A stretch of 34,676 nt of DNA from Gemmatimonadaceae bacterium (GCA_020852815.1 JADZAN010000029.1:1-34676); one strand, 5' to 3'. Positions 24,333-33,035 are shown, numbered from the stretch's first letter. The notes: generated by a model not told the origin, from the letters alone. Translations and numbers: made by a program.

Positions 24333-26447
24333 ATGATCCCCGCTCTGTCGCCGGAAACGCTCGCCCTCCTCGTCCTGCTGGGGAAGGCGACGGTCGTCCT
24401 CGTCGTCGCCTTCGCCGGCGCCACGCTGCTCGAGCGCGCCCCGGCAGGTGCACGGCACCTGCTGTGGCTCTCCACGCTCGGCGCCATCCTCTTCCTCCCC
24501 GCGCTGTCCACGTGGAGCCCTTTGCGGCTGGCGGTACTTCCCGTGGCGTGGCTGGTGCCGCACGTGGCGACGCCCGACCGTGGTGCCACGGCGCCGAACG
24601 CGACCTCACCAGTTGCATCTGACGATGCGAGACGCGCGACATCGACTCGCGCGCCCAGTACCGTCTCGCCAGGCGAAACCGCCGCGGCAGGCGCCGACGA
24701 GGTGCAGCTGCAAGGCGCGCTGGCGGCCGCGCCCGCGGCGACCGCGTGGCGCCCAACGATGTGGCAGCTCCTCCTGGGCGCGTGGGCGGCGGTCGCGCTC
24801 GCCCTCGGCGGCTGGCTCGCCATCGGGTTCCTCAGCGTCCGTCGCATCGTGCGGCGCGCCACGCCGCTCGTCGATCGCAAATGGTCGGCGCCGCTCTACG
24901 ACATCGCCGACCGACTGGGCGTGGACCGCACGCCGCGACTCGTGCGCAGCGAGGACGTGAAGATGCCCTTCGCCGCCGGGCTCGTCTCGCCAACGGTCGT
25001 GCTCCCCGCCGAGTGCGACACGTGGGACGAAGCCCGCCGTCGCGCCGTGCTCCTGCACGAACTCGCCCACATCGCCCGCAACGACCTGTTAGGGCACACG
25101 CTTGGGCGCGTGGCCTGCGCGTTGTACTGGTTCCACCCGCTCGTCTGGCGCGCCGCGCGCCGCCTGCGAGTCGAGAGCGAACGCGCCTGCGACGACCTCG
25201 CCCTTTCTTGCGGCGTTCGCCCGTCGTCGTATGCCGAGCACCTCCTGGACATCGTCACCAGCATACGCCAGCCACTCACCCCAGCCACGGCGATTCCCAT
25301 GGCCGATCGCAAGGAGTTCGAGGGACGAATGCTCGCCATTCTCGACCCCGAGGTGCGGCGCCAGGGATCGCGCCGGCAGTCGCTCGTCGTTGTCACGGGA
25401 CTGCTCGGCGTGGCGGCGCTGGTGGGTGGAACGACCCCCACCGCGGCGCGTGCCTCGACGGCGCCCCTGGTCGCCCGGGAACCGGCCGTGCCTAACGTCG
25501 ACCGCGCGACGCCACGTGGTGATACGGCGAATGCGCTCGTCGTCCCCTCCTCCCGCCTGGCGCAAGGCTCCGGTGAGCGCCGCCCGGAGACAGGGAGGCG
25601 CGACGCCACGCCGCGCGCGGCGGCCGTCGATTCCGCCGATCCCGTCGGCGCCATCCTGGCCACGATGACCGCTGCAACGGCGGCGCAGGATCAACCGGCC
25701 ACGCGGGATCGCCGTGATGATCGCGCCGAGTTGCTGATGCAGGTGCTGCGCGCCGACACCAGCGCCGGCATCCGTCGCACCGCGGCATGGGGACTGTCGC
25801 GCTACGCCGAACGCGCCGATGTCGTGACCGCGCTCGCGCAGGCGCTGCGCAGCGACAAGGACCAGCACGTGCGCGAGATGGCGGCGTGGGCGTTGGGTGG
25901 TGGCGACGACACCCCGGCCTCACGCGCGGCGCTCCTCGCCGCGCTTGGCGGCGACAGCGACGCCGATGTGCGCGAGTCCGCCGCGTGGGCGCTTGGACAA
26001 ACGACCGACAGCCACTCGGCGCCCGAGGTCGACGACGCGCTGGCCAAGGCGCTCGGCGATGCATCGCCCCGCGTACGCGCCCACGCCATGTGGGCCATCG
26101 GACGCGTGGGCGAGGGGAAGGTCCCGGCCGCCGTGCTCACCGCGCTCGAGTCGCAGGACGAACGTGACCGCCAGGTGCGCGTGATGGCAGCGTGGGTCCT
26201 GTTCCGTCGCGAGGATGCAACAGCTGTACCCGCCATCGAGCGCGCGTTGGGGAGGGAAACGGACGGCCAGGTGCGCGTGGCACTCATCCGCGCGTTAGGC
26301 GCGCTGGGCGAAAGCTCGGCCCCTGCGCTCGCACGGTTGCTCGATTCTCCCGACCGTGACGTCCGGGCGGCGGTGGTCGGGGCGCTCGCCGGGCGCAACG
26401 GCGGCCCGTGGCCCATGCCCATGCCGCGCCCCCGCCCCTTCCCCTGA
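24333..26447 (+). CDS. M56 (BlaR1-like) metallopeptidase fused to HEAT repeats
   Basis: 704 aa. N-terminal membrane segments lie at about 10-30, 35-55 and 60-75, and another near 145-170. The gluzincin site is LLHELAHIARNDLL with His242, Glu243 and His246. RVESERACDDLAL downstream carries the further Glu/Asp residues of the family. A membrane segment near 345-370 precedes a Ser/Arg/Pro-rich linker. From about 460 to 690 it has about seven HEAT repeats of 31 residues (VREMAAWALGGG, VRESAAWALGQ, VRAHAMWAIGRVG, VRVMAAWVLFRRE and others), where BlaR1 would have a penicillin-binding sensor. It ends GPWPMPMPRPRPFP, a tail shared with the next protein. By analogy it cleaves or inactivates the BlaI-type partner when the HEAT domain, probably outside the membrane, detects something; the sensing role is inference. 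Confidence 0.88.
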   Translation: MIPALSPETLALLVLLGKATVVLVVAFAGATLLERAPAGARHLLWLSTLGAILFLPALSTWSPLRLAVLPVAWLVPHVATPDRGATAPNATSPVASDDARRATSTRAPSTVSPGETAAAGADEVQLQGALAAAPAATAWRPTMWQLLLGAWAAVALALGGWLAIGFLSVRRIVRRATPLVDRKWSAPLYDIADRLGVDRTPRLVRSEDVKMPFAAGLVSPTVVLPAECDTWDEARRRAVLLHELAHIARNDLLGHTLGRVACALYWFHPLVWRAARRLRVESERACDDLALSCGVRPSSYAEHLLDIVTSIRQPLTPATAIPMADRKEFEGRMLAILDPEVRRQGSRRQSLVVVTGLLGVAALVGGTTPTAARASTAPLVAREPAVPNVDRATPRGDTANALVVPSSRLAQGSGERRPETGRRDATPRAAAVDSADPVGAILATMTAATAAQDQPATRDRRDDRAELLMQVLRADTSAGIRRTAAWGLSRYAERADVVTALAQALRSDKDQHVREMAAWALGGGDDTPASRAALLAALGGDSDADVRESAAWALGQTTDSHSAPEVDDALAKALGDASPRVRAHAMWAIGRVGEGKVPAAVLTALESQDERDRQVRVMAAWVLFRREDATAVPAIERALGRETDGQVRVALIRALGALGESSAPALARLLDSPDRDVRAAVVGALAGRNGGPWPMPMPRPRPFP

Positions 26448-26514
26448 GGAACGTGAGCGGGCGCTGAGCGTCGCGTCACCACGCGTGCGCCCAGCGCCTG
26501 TTTCTTCACCACAC

Positions 26515-26530
26515 GTGCTGAAAAATCAAC
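26515..26530 (+). promoter_or_regulatory. Third copy of the putative BlaI operator
   Basis: GTGCTGAAAAATCAAC matches site 1 upstream of the repressor at 14 of 16 bases. The match extends left as CACACGTG (identical at 23873-23879 apart from one position), so over 20 bp are shared. It lies 17 nt before ATG 26548, in a 100-nt gap otherwise without features, and overlaps the best -10-like AAAAAT (26521-26526). Confidence 0.6.
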
Positions 26531-26547
26531 CGTCCGCCTCCACCCGA

Positions 26548-27987
26548 ATGGCCATGTTCAGGCTCCCCCTCATCTTCGCGTTAGGCGCCGTCGCCGGTGG
26601 CAGTGTCGCCACCAGCCGCCACCATGCCCCGCTCGTGCCCACGGTTGGCGTCGAAGCCGTCGCGGTGGCTGTCACGTCCAACGGCATCCTCGCGCCCGTC
26701 CCCGGCGCAGAGTCGGCGCGTCCCATCATGGATGTGCGCGGGTTGCTGGGTGCACTGCACGGGCTTCCCGGCGTCGTGTGCGGACTTGCGGCCGAGGCGG
26801 CGTCGGGCTGGGGAGGCGGGTCGTGGATGAATGCGCCCGCGCCGCCACTCGGCCCCGACGCCGCGGCCCGCACCATGCACTTTCCTCGCGCCCGCCTAAC
26901 GCCTGCCGAGATTCGCATGGTGCTCGATTCCATCGCGTCGCCGGATCCGTGCGTGCGTGAACTCTCCGTGCGTCTCGTGGGTCGTCTCGACACGGCCTTC
27001 GTCGAGGCGCCGCTGCGCGAGCGCCTCGCATCGTCCAACGCCGTGGCCACGCGCGAGGCGGCGGCGCTCGCGCTCGGGCTCGTGCGCGCCAGGGGGTCCA
27101 GCGACGCGCTGCAGCGCCTGCTGGGCGAGGACAGCGATGGGCTGCGGGCCAACGCCGTGTGGGCGCTGGGGCGCCTCGACGACAAGCAGGTCGCCCCCGC
27201 CGTGCGCCGCGCGCTCCGGGACGACGCCGACCTGGTGCGCGACGCGGCGGCGGCGGCGTTAGGCACACTGGACGACGACGACGCCGTCGACGAGTTGCTG
27301 CGCGTGCTGCGCACGGACAAGGTCGCCCGCGTGCGCCGCACGGCGGCGTGGGCCCTTGGACGCCTGGACCAGAAGCGCGCCGGCAGCGGCCTGGTGTCCG
27401 CGTTAGGCGCCGAGCAGGATGACGACGTGCGCGAGACCATCGTGTGGGCGCTGGGCACCATCGAGGTGGCCGACGCAGCGCCGGCGATCACCGAGGTCCT
27501 GCGGAAGGATCGGCAGGGAGAGGTGCGGGAGATGGCGGCGTGGGCGCTGGGCCAGCTCGAGTCGGCGGCGGCAGTCGACGCGTTAGGCGAGGCGGCGGGG
27601 GGCGACGCCGAGCCGTCGGTGCGCGCCACCGCCGCGTGGGCGCTGGGGCAACTGGAGCTGCGGCAGGCGCCGGCGGGGCTCATCAGGGCCGTCACCGACA
27701 AGGATGCCGAGGTGCGCACGCGCGCGGCGTGGGCGCTGTCGGAGATCCACGACGCGCGGGCCATCAACGCGCTGCGTTCGGCGCTCAAGGGCGAGAGCGC
27801 GGCGCGGGCGCGCAAGGCTCAGATCCGCGCGCTGGTGCTGTCGGGGGAGAAGTCGGAGGCGTTCTTCAAGGAGCTGCTGACGTCGGACGATCCCGAGGTG
27901 CGTGAGGCGGCGGTGGGGGGGATGGCCGGCCAGCGCATGCATCCGTGGCCCTGGCCGATGCCGAGGCCGCGGCCGTTTCCGGAGTAG
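26548..27987 (+). CDS. Exported HEAT-repeat protein
   Basis: 479 aa from ATG 26548 (MAMFRLPLIFALGAVAGGSVATS), a signal peptide or membrane anchor. The frame is open upstream, but that region overlaps the M56 gene. After a loop region (25-130), HEAT/PBS-lyase-type repeats of 31-32 residues run from about 130 to 455: AALALGLV, NAVWALGRLD, DAAAAALGTLD, RTAAWALGRLD, ETIVWALGTI, EMAAWALGQLE, ATAAWALGQLE, RAAWALSEI. The C-terminus PWPWPMPRPRPFPE is almost the same as the end of the M56-HEAT protein. Repeats are about 93-96 bp apart in DNA, at 27058, 27151, 27241, 27340, 27436, 27532, 27628 and 27721. HEAT arrays are binding scaffolds; it may compete with, or be bound by, the sensor HEAT domain of the protease. 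An operator-like 16-mer in front suggests control by the same repressor. Confidence 0.85.
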   Translation: MAMFRLPLIFALGAVAGGSVATSRHHAPLVPTVGVEAVAVAVTSNGILAPVPGAESARPIMDVRGLLGALHGLPGVVCGLAAEAASGWGGGSWMNAPAPPLGPDAAARTMHFPRARLTPAEIRMVLDSIASPDPCVRELSVRLVGRLDTAFVEAPLRERLASSNAVATREAAALALGLVRARGSSDALQRLLGEDSDGLRANAVWALGRLDDKQVAPAVRRALRDDADLVRDAAAAALGTLDDDDAVDELLRVLRTDKVARVRRTAAWALGRLDQKRAGSGLVSALGAEQDDDVRETIVWALGTIEVADAAPAITEVLRKDRQGEVREMAAWALGQLESAAAVDALGEAAGGDAEPSVRATAAWALGQLELRQAPAGLIRAVTDKDAEVRTRAAWALSEIHDARAINALRSALKGESAARARKAQIRALVLSGEKSEAFFKELLTSDDPEVREAAVGGMAGQRMHPWPWPMPRPRPFPE

Positions 27988-28001
27988 GGGGGGCTGATTT
28001 G

Positions 28002-28074
28002 GGCTCAGCTCAATTTGGGGTCAGAGTCACCGAGAATTTGGTTCGGTGACTCTGACCCCAAATTGAGGTGAGCC
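28002..28074. terminator. Long hairpin between convergent genes (contains REP copy 2)
   Basis: Arms 28002-28033 and 28043-28074 pair over 32 bp with one mismatch around a 9-nt loop. The structure starts 14 nt after the HEAT-protein stop and ends 26 nt before the convergent peptidase stop. It could act as a bidirectional terminator or mRNA 3-prime stabiliser. There is no T-run beyond ATTT in the flank. Confidence 0.5.
28017..28059. repeat. REP-like palindrome, copy 2
   Basis: 43 bp with 17-bp perfect arms (28017-28033 and 28043-28059) and the loop GAATTTGGT. It is the exact reverse complement of copy 3 (33092-33134), 43 of 43 bases. Pairing extends further outward here than in the other copies. 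The exact identity over 5 kb in non-coding DNA indicates recent duplication or active homogenisation. Confidence 0.9.
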
Positions 28075-28100
28075 TAAAACGCCCACGTGCTGCCGCGCCG

Positions 28101-30398
28101 TCAGTTCATCGCCCCCACCCCCGCGCGCCCCCCGGCCGGCAGGTGCTCCGTCAGGTAGCGCTGCAGCAGCGAATAGATGTGCTGCGTCGTCCCCGCCCCC
28201 TCGTAGATCCCGTGCGAGCGGTTCGGGTAGGCCATCATGTCGAACGGCTTTCCCAGCTGGATGAGGCGATTCACGAGGCGCTCGGTCCCCTGATAATGGA
28301 CGTTGTCGTCCCCGCTCCCATGCACGATGAGGAGCTTGCCCTTCAGCCCCTCGGCGTGGTTGATCGCCGAGCCAAGCTGGTAGCCGGCAACGTTATCCTG
28401 CGGGAGCCCCATGTAGCGCTCCTGGTAGATCGTGTCGTAGAGGCGTTGGTCCGGGACCGGCGCCACCGACATCCCGACCTTGAAGACGTCGGGCTCGCGG
28501 AACATGGCGTTGAGCGTGTTGGTCCCGCCCCCGCTCCACCCCCAGATCGCCACGCGGCTCGTGTCGACGAAGGCGTGCATCGCCGCGTACGCGCGCAGCG
28601 CACCGGCCTGCTCGGCGGCCGTCGTCGCCCCCACTGCGCCGTAGATCCCCTTGCGCCACGCGCGCCCCTTGGGTGACGGCGTTCCGCGCGTGTCGAACGA
28701 CATCACGAGGTACCCCTGGTCGGCGATCAGGCGGTGGAAGAGCGCCGTGTTCCCTCCCCAACGATCGGCAGCGGTCATCCCGGCTGGCTCGCCGTAGATG
28801 TGCACGAGGACGGGGTAGCGCTTTGCCGGGTCGAAGTCGCGCGGACGCATCACGTACCCGTCCACCGGGAGCCCCTGCGTCGTGGTCACGGTGAAGAACT
28901 CGGTCGCCGGAGCGCCTAACGCCTGCAACCTGGCGCGCAGCGCTGCGTTGTCCTCGAGAACGCGGACCACCTCGTGGCCGGGGAGGCGGATGATCTCCGT
29001 GCGCGGCGGTTCGTCGAAGCGCGACACCGAGTGCAGCGCCCATCGCCCGTCGGGGGAGATGTCGTATCGGTGCGTCCCTGGCTGGTCAGCCGGTGTCACG
29101 CGTGTCGCCGGCCCACCCTTGAGCGGGACGCGGTACAGATAGTTGTGGATGGCATCACCCGGCGACGCCATCACGTAGAGGATCCCCGCCTTCTCGTCCA
29201 TTCCGGCGAGCGCGACATCGAAGGCGCCCGGCGTGAGCAACGTCGTCGCGCCGGTGGTGCGACTGACGGTGTAGAGGTGGCGCCATCCGTCACGCTCGCT
29301 CTCCACGATCGCCAGCGGCCCCGCCTTCCCTCCCGCGATCCAGCGTGGCTCCTGCACCAGCACCCACGCGCTGTCGGCGTCGGTCCACACCACGCGCCCG
29401 CGCCCGGTGGACGCATCGCCCACCCAGAAGTCGTTGCGGTTCTGCAGGCGATTGAGGTGCTGCACCAGGACACTCGCGGAATCGAGCCATTGCACCTGAC
29501 CGATGTAGCTGGCGGCCGTGTCCCCGGCGACGTCCATCCACGTGACCGCCCCGCCGGTGGGCGCCACCACGCCTAACGTGACGCGCGAGTTGGTCGTCCC
29601 CGCCTTGGGATAGGGAATGGCCGTCGTGTACGGGTAGAGCGAATCGGTGTCGTTGATGAGCAGGAAGTCGCGCACCGCCGAGGCGTCGAAATGCCAGAAG
29701 AGGAGACGCCTCGAGTCCGGGCTCCACTCGAACGCCTGGCGAATTCCCAGCTCTTCCTCATACACCCAGTCCGACGTCCCGTTGATGCTGGTGCGCGAGC
29801 CGTCGTGCGTGAGGCGCGTGATTGCCCCCGTCGCCAGCTCCTCGGCGTACATGTCGTGCTCGCGCACGTAAGCCACCCAGCGGCCGTCGGGCGAGAACGT
29901 GGCGAACATCAACGTGGACGGCGCGGCGTCGCCACCGAGCTTCCTGAGCGTCCCCGCCGTGCGATCGAGCACCCAATAGTCGCCGCGCGTGTTGTAGCGC
30001 CAGACGCGCGTGGTGTTCGTGAAGAGGAGGAGCTTGCGGTTGTCGTCCGACCAGGCAAAGGCGTCGAAGGCAAGGGGTGCGGTTGCACCTGCCGGCGTGA
30101 GTTGCGCGGCCGTCACCAGCACGGTGCGGGCATCGGTCGCCGTCTCATGACGCACGATCTCGCGCCCGGCGCCGGGCGTCGCCGGTTCCACGGTGAGAAA
30201 GGCCTTGCCTCCCTCGATCCATCGCAACTGGCCAACGCCGCGGGCGTTGAACTCGCCGGAGAAGACGCGCTGGACGGTGAGGGCGCCCGGCGCTTGCCCC
30301 TGGGCCCCTGCGGCCTGCGCAAAGAGCGTCGTCGCCAAGAGCGCTGTCGCGGAGATCAGGGAGGCGAGCGTCATGGCGCGGATCGTGGAGGGAGGCAT
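28101..30398 (-). CDS. Secreted S9 (DPP IV-like) peptidase
   Basis: 765 aa from ATG 30398 (MPPSTIRAMTLASLISATALLATTLFAQAAGAQG), a signal peptide; Met at 30374 is an alternative. An N-terminal eight-bladed propeller (about 45-510) carries SDWVYEEELG, the double-Glu motif that anchors the substrate amino terminus in dipeptidyl peptidase IV. The C-terminal alpha/beta-hydrolase has Ser622 in GWSGGG, an Asp in GSGDDNVHYQ (697/698) and His729 in NRSHGIYEG, the expected triad. It probably removes X-Pro or X-Ala dipeptides from peptides outside the cytoplasm. The open frame upstream of 30398 is Arg/Pro-rich and comes from 12-bp DNA repeats, so is not counted. It is divergent from another S9 peptidase. 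Confidence 0.92.
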   Translation of the reverse strand: MPPSTIRAMTLASLISATALLATTLFAQAAGAQGQAPGALTVQRVFSGEFNARGVGQLRWIEGGKAFLTVEPATPGAGREIVRHETATDARTVLVTAAQLTPAGATAPLAFDAFAWSDDNRKLLLFTNTTRVWRYNTRGDYWVLDRTAGTLRKLGGDAAPSTLMFATFSPDGRWVAYVREHDMYAEELATGAITRLTHDGSRTSINGTSDWVYEEELGIRQAFEWSPDSRRLLFWHFDASAVRDFLLINDTDSLYPYTTAIPYPKAGTTNSRVTLGVVAPTGGAVTWMDVAGDTAASYIGQVQWLDSASVLVQHLNRLQNRNDFWVGDASTGRGRVVWTDADSAWVLVQEPRWIAGGKAGPLAIVESERDGWRHLYTVSRTTGATTLLTPGAFDVALAGMDEKAGILYVMASPGDAIHNYLYRVPLKGGPATRVTPADQPGTHRYDISPDGRWALHSVSRFDEPPRTEIIRLPGHEVVRVLEDNAALRARLQALGAPATEFFTVTTTQGLPVDGYVMRPRDFDPAKRYPVLVHIYGEPAGMTAADRWGGNTALFHRLIADQGYLVMSFDTRGTPSPKGRAWRKGIYGAVGATTAAEQAGALRAYAAMHAFVDTSRVAIWGWSGGGTNTLNAMFREPDVFKVGMSVAPVPDQRLYDTIYQERYMGLPQDNVAGYQLGSAINHAEGLKGKLLIVHGSGDDNVHYQGTERLVNRLIQLGKPFDMMAYPNRSHGIYEGAGTTQHIYSLLQRYLTEHLPAGGRAGVGAMN

Positions 30399-30425
30399 GG
30401 TGGGGCGCGCGGTATGGGGCGGGCG

Positions 30426-30461
30426 AGGACGTCTCGGTGGACGTCTCGGAGGACGTCTCGG
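30426..30461. repeat. 3 x 12-bp tandem repeat in a divergent promoter region
   Basis: Units AGGACGTCTCGG, TGGACGTCTCGG and AGGACGTCTCGG, each with the palindrome GACGTC, are followed by a partial fourth (AGGACGTCTT) at 30465-30474. They lie 28 nt upstream of the DPP IV-like gene start in the 222-nt gap (30399-30620) between the two peptidase genes. Equal helical spacing (about one turn) would suit cooperative protein binding. I see no further convincing promoter elements in the gap. Confidence 0.7.
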
Positions 30462-30620
30462 CCGAGGACGTCTTACGCGAAGGCACGTCGACGCGAGACC
30501 ACGTTGGTGCAAACGCGCGGTCATCACGTGATTGACCGCGTAATCTGCAGGATGTTCGCGCGTTGACCAGAGCGATCACGAGGCGCAGCTTCCGCCCTTC
30601 CTGCGCCGCCCTTCCGCCTC

Positions 30621-33011
30621 ATGAGTCGAACGATGCGCCTGTTGCCGTGGCAGACACGATGGATCCTCGCGGCATTCGTCCCCGCGCCTCTCGTTGCGCA
30701 GGCAACGACCGTCACCCCCACACCGCCCTCGATCGACTACCAGCGCGCCGAGCAGATGCTCAGCTGGAATGCGCTGCGTCACGTGTCGGGCGATCAGGTC
30801 GTGCCGACCTTCTATCGCGATTCCACGCGCTTCTGGTATCGCGTGATGACGCCGCGCGGCGCGGAGTTCGTGACCGTGTCGAGCGCCACTGGGCAGCGTG
30901 CGCTGCTGTTCGAGAACGCGCGCCTCGCCGCATCGCTGTCGCGCGCCGCCGACACGGCGATCGCCGGGGAGCGCCTCCCCTTCACCGCCATCGCCTTTGC
31001 CGACGAGGGACGCGACGAATCGCGAATCGTCGTGCGCATCGGTGCACACGGCTACACCTGCGTCCTGGCGTCGTATGCGTGCGTGAAGGGCGACACGCTT
31101 GCTGGCCGCAGCCGCTTCGTGCGTTCTCCCGATGCGCAGTGGGACGCGTTTGCGTCGGGCGGCAACCTGTGGGTGCGAAGGGTCGGGACGGCCGATTCCG
31201 TGCAGCTGACGAGCGATGGCATGGCCGGCTGGGCATACGGCGTGGGGACGCCGCCACCCACGCGCGTGCGCTCGCGAGCCCCTGAACGTCCGCAGCTCTT
31301 CTGGTCGCCCGACAGCAGGCGCATTGCGGTCCTCCGCATCGACGAGCGCGGCGTGCGCATCTCGCACCTGTACTCGTCCACCACCACGCGCCCCACGCAC
31401 TACCAGTGGCCGTACGCCCTCCCCGGCGATTCGGTCGTGCCGATGACCGACCTCTACCTCGTGGACGTCGCGGCGCGCATCAGCCGGCACGTCGATGGCT
31501 CGCGACAACCGCAGCTCGCGTTCTACGGCTTCGGCGCTCGCCAGGTGCAATGGTCGCCGGCGTCGGACCGCGTGTTCTTCACCCACGTCGACCGCGGCCC
31601 AAAACACGTGCAGCTGATGGTCGCCGATGCGGCGGGGAGCGGGGGTGGAGGCGCGCCCACGGTTGGCCGGCAGGTGCTGGCCGACAGCAGCAAGACGTAC
31701 GTCATTGGCTCCATCGACATCACCAACGGGGCGACCAACTGGAAGCCGCTCCCGAACGGTGACGTCGTCTGGTTCTCCGAGCGCGACGGATGGGGACACC
31801 TGTACCACGTGGGAGCGGACGGCGCCGTCCGCCACCAGGTGACCAGCGGCAACTGGGTCGTCACCGAGCTGCTGGATGTGGATGTCGCTTCGGGGCGCGT
31901 CTACTTCACCGCGCGCGGGCGCGAAGCCACGCGTCACCCCGAGTATGACCTGCTCTACTCCGTCGCGCTCGACGGGAGCGCGCTCACCCTCCTTTCTCCC
32001 GAGGATGGCGATCACACGATCGTCCCGGTGCCGGGCGCGCACGTCCTCATCGACAGTTACTCGCGCGTCGACACGCCACCGGTCACCGTGCTGCGCGGCG
32101 CCGATGGGCGCGTGATCCGCGAGCTGGAGCGCGCCGACATCTCTTCACTGCGCGCCACGGGGTGGCGACCGGGCGAGGTGTTCCGCGCCAAGGCGCGCGA
32201 CGGCGTCACCGAGATCACCGGCGTCCTCTACAAGCCGTCCACCTTCGACTCCACGAAGGCGTATCCCGTCATCGACCACATCTATCCCGGCCCGCTCATC
32301 TCGCCCGTGTCGCACGCGTTCTATCCGTCGCGCGTCCTCTCGTCGTACTCCAGCATGGGACAGGTGCAAGCGCTGGCCGAGCTGGGCTTCATCGTGGTGG
32401 AGATCGATGCGTTAGGCAACACCGGGCGCAACAAGTCGCTCTACACCGCGTGGTACGGCAACATGGGCGACAACGGGATCCCCGACCACGTCGCCGCCCT
32501 CCGGGAGCTCGGGTCCCGGCATCGGTGGATGGACCTCGCGCGGGTGGGGATTTTCGGGCATTCGGGGGGTGGGTTCTCGTCGACCGATGCCATGCTGCGC
32601 TTTCCGGACGTCTTCTCGGTCGCCGTGTCCACGTCGGGGAATCACGACAACGCCGCGTACTACCACGGGTGGGGAGAGCGCTTCCAGGGACTCCTCGTGC
32701 GCGAAACGCTGCGCGGGGGCGACAACTTCGCCGACGCGGCCAACAAGAACATTGCCGCCAAGCTCAGGGGGAAGCTCTTCCTCATCCACGGCGACCTGGA
32801 TGACAACGTGCACCCCGCCAACACCCTCGCCCTCGTCGACGCCCTGGTGAAGGCCAACAAGCGCTTCGACCTCCTCATCCTTCCCGACGCCAACCACGAC
32901 CTCACGAGCCACCCGTACGTCATTCGGCGCACGTGGGACTTCTTCGTGGAGAACCTGTTGGGGGCCAAGGGCCCGAGCGACTATGCCATCGCGCCGCGGC
33001 CGGTGCCGTAG
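30621..33011 (+). CDS. Secreted S9 family prolyl oligopeptidase-like peptidase
   Basis: 796 aa from ATG 30621; MRLLPWQTRWILAAFVPAPLVAQA forms a signal peptide (Met30633 is an alternative start). The propeller domain occupies about 40-540. The C-terminal hydrolase shows GIFGHSGGGFS with Ser648, HGDLDDNVHP with Asp727/728 and PDANHDL with His759, the serine-Asp-His triad order of the S9 clan. It lacks the DWVYEEE motif of the neighbouring DPP IV-like protein, so its specificity may differ. Both are exported and may act together in degrading peptides. The only GTTAGGC word in this gene is an Ala-Leu-Gly codon run at 32411. Confidence 0.92.
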   Translation: MSRTMRLLPWQTRWILAAFVPAPLVAQATTVTPTPPSIDYQRAEQMLSWNALRHVSGDQVVPTFYRDSTRFWYRVMTPRGAEFVTVSSATGQRALLFENARLAASLSRAADTAIAGERLPFTAIAFADEGRDESRIVVRIGAHGYTCVLASYACVKGDTLAGRSRFVRSPDAQWDAFASGGNLWVRRVGTADSVQLTSDGMAGWAYGVGTPPPTRVRSRAPERPQLFWSPDSRRIAVLRIDERGVRISHLYSSTTTRPTHYQWPYALPGDSVVPMTDLYLVDVAARISRHVDGSRQPQLAFYGFGARQVQWSPASDRVFFTHVDRGPKHVQLMVADAAGSGGGGAPTVGRQVLADSSKTYVIGSIDITNGATNWKPLPNGDVVWFSERDGWGHLYHVGADGAVRHQVTSGNWVVTELLDVDVASGRVYFTARGREATRHPEYDLLYSVALDGSALTLLSPEDGDHTIVPVPGAHVLIDSYSRVDTPPVTVLRGADGRVIRELERADISSLRATGWRPGEVFRAKARDGVTEITGVLYKPSTFDSTKAYPVIDHIYPGPLISPVSHAFYPSRVLSSYSSMGQVQALAELGFIVVEIDALGNTGRNKSLYTAWYGNMGDNGIPDHVAALRELGSRHRWMDLARVGIFGHSGGGFSSTDAMLRFPDVFSVAVSTSGNHDNAAYYHGWGERFQGLLVRETLRGGDNFADAANKNIAAKLRGKLFLIHGDLDDNVHPANTLALVDALVKANKRFDLLILPDANHDLTSHPYVIRRTWDFFVENLLGAKGPSDYAIAPRPVP

Positions 33012-33035
33012 GTCGGGTCGATTTGCGGGCCGGCC

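Noticed and set aside
23938-26447. Beta-lactam resistance operon
   Set aside because: The regulator and protease families match BlaI/BlaR1, but there is no penicillin-binding sensor and no beta-lactamase gene nearby; the sensor region is HEAT repeats.
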